The translations under genes and the position numbers were made by a program. Shown here in pieces: positions 16,930 to 25,301 of a stretch of DNA of 34,643 bases. The stretch comes from Prevotella sp. (GTDB lineage Bacteria > Bacteroidota > Bacteroidia > Bacteroidales > Bacteroidaceae): positions 1 through 34,643 of the forward strand of contig JAILAA010000014.1 of assembly GCA_024681875.1 (NCBI GenBank), given 5' to 3'. Numbering within the stretch: position 1 is the first letter of the stretch; every line of letters begins with the position of its first letter. A model generated the notes under the pieces. The model saw nothing but the letters and a program-made list of their open reading frames with translations. It did not search any database and was not told the DNA's origin.

Positions 16930-19900
16930 ATGAAAAAACTTAGACTTTTTCTAATGACGCTTGTCGCACTGTTAGGCGGGAGCTATGCTTCGGCAGAAAC
17001 AGTGAACAACTACACCGTGGACTTCAACACGGCGATTTCGACAAGCAGTAGTGACTTTAAAGTCGCATCAAACTGGAAACATATTGTTGACATAGATACT
17101 TACTATGACAACAATATGTCTTATAGCTATAAGACTGATCAAGGTATCAACGGCTCGGGAGCCTTGCTTGCTATGCGTCAGGCTAAGTACGATTGGGGAT
17201 CTTCTGGTTCGGCAAATTCAAGTTACGACTTGCTTGTCACACCTGTTGTCAATGGAACAATTACCATTTATGCAAAGCCTTATTCGGCTTCGTCTTCAAC
17301 CAAAGCTTTCGTAGAATTCTACAGTGTTAACGATGAAGGAACGGCACGTGTGGCAAAACTTGACGGGGGACAGGAATGGACTTCTACGACAGGTGCTACT
17401 TTTGAGGCTGTAACTATTGAAGTTAGCGAAGCACAACGCATAGGTATCCGTGCTCAATATGTGTATCTTGACAATTTTGGTGCAACAAGTGCTGAAATTG
17501 TTCCAGAAACTTCACTTACAGTTACTAAGGTGATGAATAGTAATGGCCAAACTGGTACTACTGGAACTAACCCTGTTTTTGAGCAGCAACCAGATGGAAA
17601 CATGCTTGTAATTCTAAAGGTTGAACTGGAAAATACTGGTGACATAGATTTCGTTGCAGGCACAACAGAAAACTATACGCTAACTCCTGGATATGCAGGT
17701 TATTCATCAGGAACTCCTACATTCATAGAAGATGCCACCATTGCTATAACTGAAGATCTTGCTGCTGGTGCAACTATGACACTTGATGTTGAGTTTACTG
17801 TGCCCTATGTCTCTGGTTATAAATACTGGTTTATTAAGGAGAATGTTACGGGTACAACAACCACCAACCCACGCTATTGCAGCGAACCATTAAAATACGA
17901 GCCTAAGTTTGTGTTCCGCGCAGCAGAATCGACAAGCACAAGTAGTCTTTCAGGTACTCAGGCCTACGGTATGATTGGCGAAGAGACTACGAATTATTAT
18001 GAGATTGCCAACACGGGTACGGCTCCCCTGGTGATCAAGAGTATCACCCTGCCCGAAGGCTTTACTTCGGCCAACCTGCCTGTGATTCCCAATGAGGGCC
18101 TGTCTATTGCCAAGGGCGCTACCCAGGCACTGAACATTACGTTACCTGTCACAACAATTGGGGCATTCTCTGGCAATCTTATTATTGTCTATCTTGATAA
18201 GGATGGAGCCGAGCAGACCTACACGCTGGCTTTCTCTGGCAATGTGCTGGCCGCCGGCACTTGGGCTGCCGACTTTAGTGTGTCTTCTTCGTCAGAGACA
18301 AATTATCCCGCCGGTTCTGTTGCTGAGGCTGGTATCCGTTTTGGAACCGCTTATGTGTCTTCTGGCAACTACGACGGTTACCTCTATTCCTACACATCAT
18401 CAAGCTATGCCAACGAGAACAACAAGTTCATCACCCCGAAGCTGCACGCAAATGCTGGCGACAAGCTGACTTTCGATGTCCGTCGCGATGACTCCAGCTC
18501 TTCAAATTACAACCTGAAGGTCTATGTGTCTACCGACCGTAAGACCTGGGGCGAGCCTGTATACTCAGTGACGGCTGCCGACCTGACTTCTACATTCCAG
18601 AACAAGGAAATTAGCTTCGATACAGCTGGCGACTACTATGTGGCATTTGCCATCTACGGTGTACGCGTTGACAACATCATCGGTTTGACAAAGGTCAACG
18701 TGGCTCACGACCTCTATATCAAGAAAGTAAACTGGCCTGATGCTTCCGTAAATAGCGGCTCTTCCCTGTCAAAGCCGTCTCTTGAGGTGATTCCTCTTAC
18801 TGACGAGACTGCTGATGCATACACCGTGAAATATGTATGTGGCGAGACCATCCTGGCTGAGGGTACTCCTGTTGCACTGACTGCAAGCGCCAACAGTTCG
18901 AAGACCTTCACCTTTAACTGGACTCCTGAGGTGGAGAGTACCACTGTGTTCGAAGACACTAAGGTGGTGTTTGACTTTGGTAATGGTGTCACCTTCGAGA
19001 CCGAGGACTTCGACCTTACTGTGGTCAAGGAACCTAAGTTCCACTTCGTCAAGACGCTGCCTTCAAGCGTGTGGTATGAGCCTTCTGACTACACGACTCC
19101 TATCACCTTTGGCAAGACCAATACTGCCGACTCACAGACGTTCTACATCAACAACTGGGGGGCTGCTGCACTGACCGTGAAGGGCATTGCCGTTCCTGCT
19201 GGCTTCACCGCTACTCCTGCCGAGCAGTTCACTGTAGCTGCTTTCGATGGAACTAATGCTGGTATTCCTGCTTCTTCTCAGGCTGTTGAGATTACCTTCT
19301 CGGCTACCGAAGCAGGTGAATACAGTGGCAACATGGTGATTACCTACGTTGATGGTACTGGTGCTGACCAGACCTTTACACTTGCTGTCAGCGGTACGAA
19401 GCTCGACCCAACCAAGTTCTATGCTAACTTCGACAAGGATGGCGAATTGTATTGGCCTACTGGATCTGTTTACAGTGGTATTTCTGGTTCTAATGGCGGA
19501 ACCTATTCTGCCCCCAACTACTACATTTTTGGCACAGGCATGTTCGTCACTCCGAAGATGACCGTTGCAGCCGGCGACAAGATGACCTTTGACGCTAAAC
19601 TGTATAGCTCTAGTTCGTACTATGCAGATGGCAGTGTTGCTGTCTATGTTGCATCTACTCGCAACGAAGTGATGAATGCAGAGGAGGGTACAACCCGTAC
19701 TCAGGTGTTTAAGGTAAGTGGTGAAGACACAGAGAACCCCATAACCACAGACTACCAGACCTTCGAGGTAACCTTTGCTGATGCAGGTGAGTATTACATC
19801 GGCTTTGACCTTTATGACAACGTGAAGGTCGACGAGATCTACGGTCTGACCATGGCTCCCGTCGCTCATGACTGGAAGATTGCTTCCAGCAACATTCCTG

Positions 19901-21663
19901 CCGAGGCTATGCAGAACACCACTGTCAATGCAACAGTAAACATTGCCAACTTCGGCATTGCTGAGGAGGCTGCTGGCTCATATAATGTCACCGTCTATGT
20001 GGATGAGGAGCCTGTGGCTACCATCCAGCCTGCAACAGCTATTCCTACTGTCAATCAGCTCTCTGCTGTCGGCACACAGATTGCCGTGCCGTTTATTTTC
20101 GGTAAGGTTGGTGAATATCCCGTGTATATTGAAGTTGAAGCTGATGGCTATAGGCTAAAGACCGAGGCCGTGAACGTAACCTTTAGTAAGGAAGAGACTG
20201 GTGGTAGCATTGCTGAATCAACCGGTACAGATGGTACAACTCCTATTAACGTGTATTATAAAAATAGTGAGACCATTGCTCTTTATACCCCTGCAGTTTT
20301 GGGTTTAACAGGTGGAGAAACGGTACGCTCAATAACATTCAAGGGATTTACCACCTCTTCACACACCACTTCACTTAAGGTTTACTATGAATGGACAGAT
20401 GATGCCACATTAAGTAAGCCTTCGACAACAGGCAATTACGACTATAGTGCTATGACGGCCGCTATTAATGAAGAGAATCATGAATGGGTGGTACAAGGTT
20501 CGTCAAGCGAGCTTGTTGATATGATTTCTATCAACTTTGAGACTCCTATTACTTATGTAAGCGGTAAGTCACTCCGTGTTCTTATTAGTGCAAGTGCTAA
20601 TAGTTTTGGGACAAATAACTCTACTCAATTTGAGAAGTCAAATGTTACAGGATTAGCTTATCAACATCAGAATGATGGTACAGGAGGAGTGTTCACAGGT
20701 AGTTGGAATGCAAAGAATCTGCCATTTATTCATATTGACTATGACGCAGTCGTGGCTACTCTTACTGGCAGAGTGACCGACAGCAACGACTATCCTGAAG
20801 AAGGCGCTACCGTGACCTTGATTAGTGAAGATACTGACAAGGTGCAGTATACTGGCACTACTGGATATGACGGAACGTACAGCATTGATGTGATTCAGGC
20901 TAACCGTACCTACACCGTTACTGCTTCTAAGAATGGTGCTGAGGCTACTGTTGAGCATGTTTCTAACTTCTCGCAGGCTGTGGATCTGAAACTTGTGGCT
21001 CTGCCTGAGCTGACGCTGAGTAATAACGGCTTCTCGGCTGTTGGTACTTCTGTGGCTAATGTGACCATTAGCCGCTCATTGAAGGCTGGTTGGAATGCTA
21101 TCGTCCTGCCTATCACACTAAGTGCCGTCGAGGTGAAGGAAGCCTTCGGTGAGAATATCGAGCTGGCTGCCTATGATGGCGACGAGGGTACAGACCATGT
21201 GACCGTGAACTTCACCAACGCTACGAAGATTGTTGCTGGTACACCGTACCTGCTCTGGCTGGAGTCTGCTCCCGCCATAGCTCCCCGCTTTGTGAACAAA
21301 ACCGTCGTTATGGATACGAAGACTGTCACAGGCCAGGTGTTTGACTTCGTGGGTACTTACGCGAGCATCACAGCCAATGCCGACGACTACTTCATCCAAG
21401 GCGGTAAGTTCGTGAAGGCCACCAGCAACAACACCATCCTGCCGTTCCGTTCTTACCTGAAGCTGAAGAGTGGTGCAGATGCTCGTAACATCCGCTTCGC
21501 CGTCAACGGTGAGGATTTTGACGTTCCAACCGAAATAGAAACTGTAGCTACTGAAGCACCTGCTAAGCTGGAAGGCATCTACAACCTGCAGGGTCAGAAG
21601 GTTGACCAGCTGAAGAAAGGCGGTCTCTACATCATCAATGGCAAGAAGGTCCTGGTGAAATAA
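16930..21663 (+). CDS. Giant secreted multi-domain beta-sandwich protein (second tandem paralogue)
   Basis: A 1577-aa protein with a signal peptide (about 1-24), colinear with the 1411-aa protein. ASH-like domains begin near 330 and 702, jelly-rolls near 444 and 827, CARDB-like segments near 592 and 978, a further beta-sandwich at 1092-1275, and a carboxypeptidase-regulatory-like domain at 1276-1350. It then has an extra region (about 1361-1545, LTLSNNGFSAVG... AGWNAIVLPITLS) absent from its neighbour, and a tail ending GGLYIINGKKVLVK. The ATG at 16930 is chosen; the in-frame TTG at 16924 adds only two residues. Parts of the gene (about 16950-17990 and 20200-20755) are visibly A/T-richer than the rest. 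No enzyme motif is seen; surface adhesion or matrix function is inference. Confidence 0.88.
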   Translation: MKKLRLFLMTLVALLGGSYASAETVNNYTVDFNTAISTSSSDFKVASNWKHIVDIDTYYDNNMSYSYKTDQGINGSGALLAMRQAKYDWGSSGSANSSYDLLVTPVVNGTITIYAKPYSASSSTKAFVEFYSVNDEGTARVAKLDGGQEWTSTTGATFEAVTIEVSEAQRIGIRAQYVYLDNFGATSAEIVPETSLTVTKVMNSNGQTGTTGTNPVFEQQPDGNMLVILKVELENTGDIDFVAGTTENYTLTPGYAGYSSGTPTFIEDATIAITEDLAAGATMTLDVEFTVPYVSGYKYWFIKENVTGTTTTNPRYCSEPLKYEPKFVFRAAESTSTSSLSGTQAYGMIGEETTNYYEIANTGTAPLVIKSITLPEGFTSANLPVIPNEGLSIAKGATQALNITLPVTTIGAFSGNLIIVYLDKDGAEQTYTLAFSGNVLAAGTWAADFSVSSSSETNYPAGSVAEAGIRFGTAYVSSGNYDGYLYSYTSSSYANENNKFITPKLHANAGDKLTFDVRRDDSSSSNYNLKVYVSTDRKTWGEPVYSVTAADLTSTFQNKEISFDTAGDYYVAFAIYGVRVDNIIGLTKVNVAHDLYIKKVNWPDASVNSGSSLSKPSLEVIPLTDETADAYTVKYVCGETILAEGTPVALTASANSSKTFTFNWTPEVESTTVFEDTKVVFDFGNGVTFETEDFDLTVVKEPKFHFVKTLPSSVWYEPSDYTTPITFGKTNTADSQTFYINNWGAAALTVKGIAVPAGFTATPAEQFTVAAFDGTNAGIPASSQAVEITFSATEAGEYSGNMVITYVDGTGADQTFTLAVSGTKLDPTKFYANFDKDGELYWPTGSVYSGISGSNGGTYSAPNYYIFGTGMFVTPKMTVAAGDKMTFDAKLYSSSSYYADGSVAVYVASTRNEVMNAEEGTTRTQVFKVSGEDTENPITTDYQTFEVTFADAGEYYIGFDLYDNVKVDEIYGLTMAPVAHDWKIASSNIPAEAMQNTTVNATVNIANFGIAEEAAGSYNVTVYVDEEPVATIQPATAIPTVNQLSAVGTQIAVPFIFGKVGEYPVYIEVEADGYRLKTEAVNVTFSKEETGGSIAESTGTDGTTPINVYYKNSETIALYTPAVLGLTGGETVRSITFKGFTTSSHTTSLKVYYEWTDDATLSKPSTTGNYDYSAMTAAINEENHEWVVQGSSSELVDMISINFETPITYVSGKSLRVLISASANSFGTNNSTQFEKSNVTGLAYQHQNDGTGGVFTGSWNAKNLPFIHIDYDAVVATLTGRVTDSNDYPEEGATVTLISEDTDKVQYTGTTGYDGTYSIDVIQANRTYTVTASKNGAEATVEHVSNFSQAVDLKLVALPELTLSNNGFSAVGTSVANVTISRSLKAGWNAIVLPITLSAVEVKEAFGENIELAAYDGDEGTDHVTVNFTNATKIVAGTPYLLWLESAPAIAPRFVNKTVVMDTKTVTGQVFDFVGTYASITANADDYFIQGGKFVKATSNNTILPFRSYLKLKSGADARNIRFAVNGEDFDVPTEIETVATEAPAKLEGIYNLQGQKVDQLKKGGLYIINGKKVLVK

Positions 21664-21700
21664 TTATTATTTATGTGTCTAACAAAAAAATGAAAGCAAT

Positions 21701-21898
21701 ATGAAGAAGCAATATATTTCACCACTCATCCAAATACAGTGCACACAGGATGACGAACTTCTTAACAGCGCCTCTATCACGGACATCACAGGTGTCATTA
21801 ATCCGATAGATACTGGCGGCAGTGCCCAGGAAGGCTCTGGCAGTGATTCGCGTCGGCATCGGAACTTGTGGGATGACGAAGAAGAGGAGTTCTATTAA
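21701..21898 (+). CDS. Small protein with MKK-Y-I-x-P start and acidic tail, unknown function
   Basis: A 65-aa protein. It opens MKKQYISPLIQIQ, has DDELLNSASI near residues 17-26, a Gly/Ser-rich middle, the basic patch SRRHRN and a strongly acidic end (WDDEEEEFY). It has no hydrophobic signal sequence or membrane helix. Its form (MKK-x-Y-x-x-P start, LL-x-x-S motif, Gly-rich linker, acidic end with a Trp-Asp-Asp) is like small uncharacterised proteins I know from Prevotella and Bacteroides genomes; this resemblance is from memory. It lies 37 nt after the 1577-aa gene and 20 nt before the 1120-aa gene, in the same direction, so it belongs to the same transcript. It could be a peptide precursor or a small partner of the secreted proteins; neither is shown. 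Confidence 0.75.
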   Translation: MKKQYISPLIQIQCTQDDELLNSASITDITGVINPIDTGGSAQEGSGSDSRRHRNLWDDEEEEFY

Positions 21899-21918
21899 AC
21901 TACACAACAAAAGCATAC

Positions 21919-24900
21919 ATGAAGAAACTACAACTCACATTACTGGCCCTGCTGACTTTCACGGCCGGTAGTGCACAGACGATACTGAGCGAGGACTTCG
22001 AGACCAGCAACACCGGTAATAACCCCACACCCGTGGCAGCCGGAGCCGGATGGACGGTGGTGAGCAGCTATCAGGGCGCTAACACTACCTACAACTGGCA
22101 CAACTACTACAGTGACCCAGAGTCGGCTACCGGATCGACACTTGGCGGCGCCTGCTGTGCCGCCTGCGACGCCCCCATCAGCGTTAACGTCACTGACGGA
22201 AGCGGCCCCCGTGAGGAGATTCTGCTCTCACCCGAGCTGAACCTCGATGATACCTACCAGCTTCAGTTCTCATGGAAAGTCAGCCCGATGAATGCTTATG
22301 ACAACTCACGCTATGACCTGCAGGTACGTGTGGTGACTGGCGGTAAGTTAGAGAACGCCGAGACGGTGTTCAGCATCCAGAACGAGCAGATGCTGCGCGA
22401 GAGCGGTGTCACCGTCTTTCCCATCACTACTTGGGATCCCCACACCTCTAAGGTGGACCTGAGCGACTGGAAGGGCGAGAAGGTGCAGCTGGCCTTCGTC
22501 TACAAGATGCTGACGACGAGTGCCAACATAGTATGGCTCGACGACATCACCGTGACACAGCATACTCCCGCCACAGGGCCACAGGCCAGTGTGACGATAG
22601 ACAGGTATAACTTCGGACAGGTGTATATCGGCGAGAAACGCTACTCCGACATCATCACGCTTACGAACACCGGCAAGGACGGACTGAAGATCACCGGCAC
22701 AGAACTGCCACAGGGCGTGGGCCTGACCATCGATCCTACGACAGTGAATCTGCGTACTTATGACCACGTGGATTTCCAGCTCTCCTATACCGCTTCGATG
22801 ACTACGCCTGCCAGCGGAAACGCTGTGCTGCACACCACCGGCGGCGATGTCACCATCGCCTTCACGGCGTCGAAGCAGCTATTGCCCGAGGGCTATGTCT
22901 TCGAGAACTTCGAGCAGTTCTTCCCACCCGCAGGATGGAAGAACACGGGCTGGAGCTGGGCTACCGCAGCCATTGAGGGCGACCATAGCGCATACTGCGG
23001 CGGTGGCTTCTCGGATGCTTACCTGCGCTCGCCCCGTTTAGACTTGAGCGATGGCGGACAAGTTTCCTTTACCTACTTTAACCAGTATGACGGGGAAACC
23101 GCGCCTGAATACGACATCATGCTGCAGGTGAGCTACGACGGCGGTGACACATGGACAACCAAGTGGACGAGCGACTACATGAACGGGCTGAACCAGCTGC
23201 TTACTGAGACTGTCGACCTGGGCATCGGTAGCGACGAGAGCTACATCCGCTGGTACTACCCCGCCGTGGAGATGGACGATGAGGGAGCCTATGACCATTC
23301 GAGCTTTACCCTCGACCGCGTGCTGCTGCCTAACGTCTACGGCATGGACGGTGTGCCTGGCAATGCCACCATCATCAGTCCGGCCAACAACGCCACCGAC
23401 ATCTACCCGCGCGACATCGTCCTGAAGTGGGGACCTGCTCAGTTTGCTGCAGGCTACAAGGTGTTTGTTGGCACCAACACCGCTGCCAACGACCTCATCG
23501 ACGGCGTAGACGTAGGCAATGCACTGACATACACCATTGCGCAGGCCGACTACGAGACTACCTATAAATGGAAGATTGTGGCCTACAACGACAAGGGTGA
23601 GTCGACTACTGCCAGCACATGGCGCTTCACCACACAGCCCGAAGCCTCCGTCATGGAGTTCCCCTGGGAGGAGAACTTCGACGATTGCACCTCTGCCAAG
23701 CCTGTGCCTACGGGCTGGCTCAGCAACGGAACGGAGGGAGCCATGAAGTTCGCCCTTTGGAGCCCCAATACCTACTATCCCTACGGTGGCAACGGCGCCA
23801 GCCTCTCGGCCGGATGGCTGAATGCGGGCGAAAGCGTCATGCTCACCACACCGGAGTTCACGCTGCCTGCTGAAGGCAAGGGCATGAGCATCTCCTTCCT
23901 GTGGGGCAATGCACATCCGAGCGACCTGATGGTTGACGAGACGGGACTGTTGAAGAAACAGAATGTGGAAGGCAGCAACGGTAAGGACGAGGTGTTCTTT
24001 GAGATCTATAGCGACGGACAGTGGCAGCAGGCCTCCTATCTCTCTGAGTATGCCGATGAAAACGAGAAGAAATATTGGCGCCAGGAGACCATCGACCTGA
24101 ACGCTTACGCCGGCAAGAAGGTGCAGTTCCGCTGGACCTCACACTGCATCTCAGGACAGAATGGCTATGGCACGCTCGACAATGTCATTATCAACGGCAC
24201 TGTGGAGGATGGCGTGGTCTTCAACCGCGAGTCGTGGGACGCCGGCAAGGTGAACTATGGCAAAGCCACTAACAGCGGCGACATGCTCACCATCCGCAAC
24301 AGCGGCAAGAACGCGCTGAAGGTGAAGAGTGCCACCTTTACCACTGAGAATTTCATGACATCGATAGCCGCCGGCGACGTGCTGACCGTGGGTGAAGGTA
24401 TGCCTTTCACCATCACCTTCCTGGCCAAGGAGGCCGCAAAGACCGTGAGCGACGTGCTGACCGTTGAGTTCGAGAATGGCCTCACTGCCACCTTGCCCGT
24501 TAGTGGTACCGCATTGGCACAGGACGTGCTCTTCTATGGCTTTGAGAAGAACCCGCTCGACTATGTCTGGGATGAGGACTTTACCACCATCGATGTAGAC
24601 AAGCAGGTGAACTACAAGTCGAACTACTATCAGACCATCATCGAGAACGACGGTGGGCGCTACGCCTTTACCCTGGCTGAGCACCATAATCCCAATCTGA
24701 CGGCACACACAGGCATCTACACGCTTGCCGCCTGTGCTCCCGACAACAACTCGTCGGCCGACGACTGGCTCATCTCGAAGCAGATTGTGCCAACGGCAAA
24801 TACCACTTTCGACTTCTACGCACGTAACCTCTCAACGACAGGCTCAGTGTTTGTGGGCGACAACGACCTGCACTCCGTCACCGTGCTCGTCAGCGACAAG

Positions 24901-25281
24901 GGCAACACCAACACGAATGACTTTACCGTGGTGATGCCTGCGAAGGAGATGAGCTATCTCGGCGAAAATGAGTGGCACCACTTCGAGGTTGATCTCTCGG
25001 CCTATGCCGGCAAGCCTGTCTACGTGGCTGTGCGTCATACCACGGTCAACGCCAACTGGCTGGCCTTCTTCGACGACTTGACCTTCAGCCATATCGGATC
25101 CCAGACGGAGAAGATTGACGAGGTGACAGGCATTGGTGCCAATGAAGAGGTTAGCGTCTGGGCGCTGAATGGCACGCAGGTGGCTTCAGGCTGTGCCGCC
25201 ACCGTGATGCACCAGTTGCCGAAGGGCGTCTATGTCGTGAAAGGAGCTAACGGAAAGGTAACGCGCGTAGCTCTTCAGTAA
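21919..25281 (+). CDS. Secreted choice-of-anchor-J / ASH / FN3 multi-domain protein
   Basis: A 1120-aa protein with a signal peptide (1-19, ending GSAQ). Domains in order by eye: choice-of-anchor J (about 20-215, with FEDF-type start ILSEDFET), ASH-like (about 216-318), a second choice-of-anchor J (about 322-475), a fibronectin-III-like domain (about 476-575, ending TTASTWRFTTQP), a third jelly-roll (about 578-755, FPWEENFDDC), a second ASH-like domain (about 757-865), a fourth choice-of-anchor J (about 870-1060) and a C-terminal tail with GVYVVKG. The tail resembles type IX sorting domains but is shorter than typical. It has an unusual CCAAC cluster (Cys79, 80, 83). Gaps of 20 nt on both sides place it in the operon. 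No protease or glycosidase motif is seen. Confidence 0.87.
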   Translation: MKKLQLTLLALLTFTAGSAQTILSEDFETSNTGNNPTPVAAGAGWTVVSSYQGANTTYNWHNYYSDPESATGSTLGGACCAACDAPISVNVTDGSGPREEILLSPELNLDDTYQLQFSWKVSPMNAYDNSRYDLQVRVVTGGKLENAETVFSIQNEQMLRESGVTVFPITTWDPHTSKVDLSDWKGEKVQLAFVYKMLTTSANIVWLDDITVTQHTPATGPQASVTIDRYNFGQVYIGEKRYSDIITLTNTGKDGLKITGTELPQGVGLTIDPTTVNLRTYDHVDFQLSYTASMTTPASGNAVLHTTGGDVTIAFTASKQLLPEGYVFENFEQFFPPAGWKNTGWSWATAAIEGDHSAYCGGGFSDAYLRSPRLDLSDGGQVSFTYFNQYDGETAPEYDIMLQVSYDGGDTWTTKWTSDYMNGLNQLLTETVDLGIGSDESYIRWYYPAVEMDDEGAYDHSSFTLDRVLLPNVYGMDGVPGNATIISPANNATDIYPRDIVLKWGPAQFAAGYKVFVGTNTAANDLIDGVDVGNALTYTIAQADYETTYKWKIVAYNDKGESTTASTWRFTTQPEASVMEFPWEENFDDCTSAKPVPTGWLSNGTEGAMKFALWSPNTYYPYGGNGASLSAGWLNAGESVMLTTPEFTLPAEGKGMSISFLWGNAHPSDLMVDETGLLKKQNVEGSNGKDEVFFEIYSDGQWQQASYLSEYADENEKKYWRQETIDLNAYAGKKVQFRWTSHCISGQNGYGTLDNVIINGTVEDGVVFNRESWDAGKVNYGKATNSGDMLTIRNSGKNALKVKSATFTTENFMTSIAAGDVLTVGEGMPFTITFLAKEAAKTVSDVLTVEFENGLTATLPVSGTALAQDVLFYGFEKNPLDYVWDEDFTTIDVDKQVNYKSNYYQTIIENDGGRYAFTLAEHHNPNLTAHTGIYTLAACAPDNNSSADDWLISKQIVPTANTTFDFYARNLSTTGSVFVGDNDLHSVTVLVSDKGNTNTNDFTVVMPAKEMSYLGENEWHHFEVDLSAYAGKPVYVAVRHTTVNANWLAFFDDLTFSHIGSQTEKIDEVTGIGANEEVSVWALNGTQVASGCAATVMHQLPKGVYVVKGANGKVTRVALQ

Positions 25282-25301
25282 AATTTTTGGATACTCAGTA
25301 A

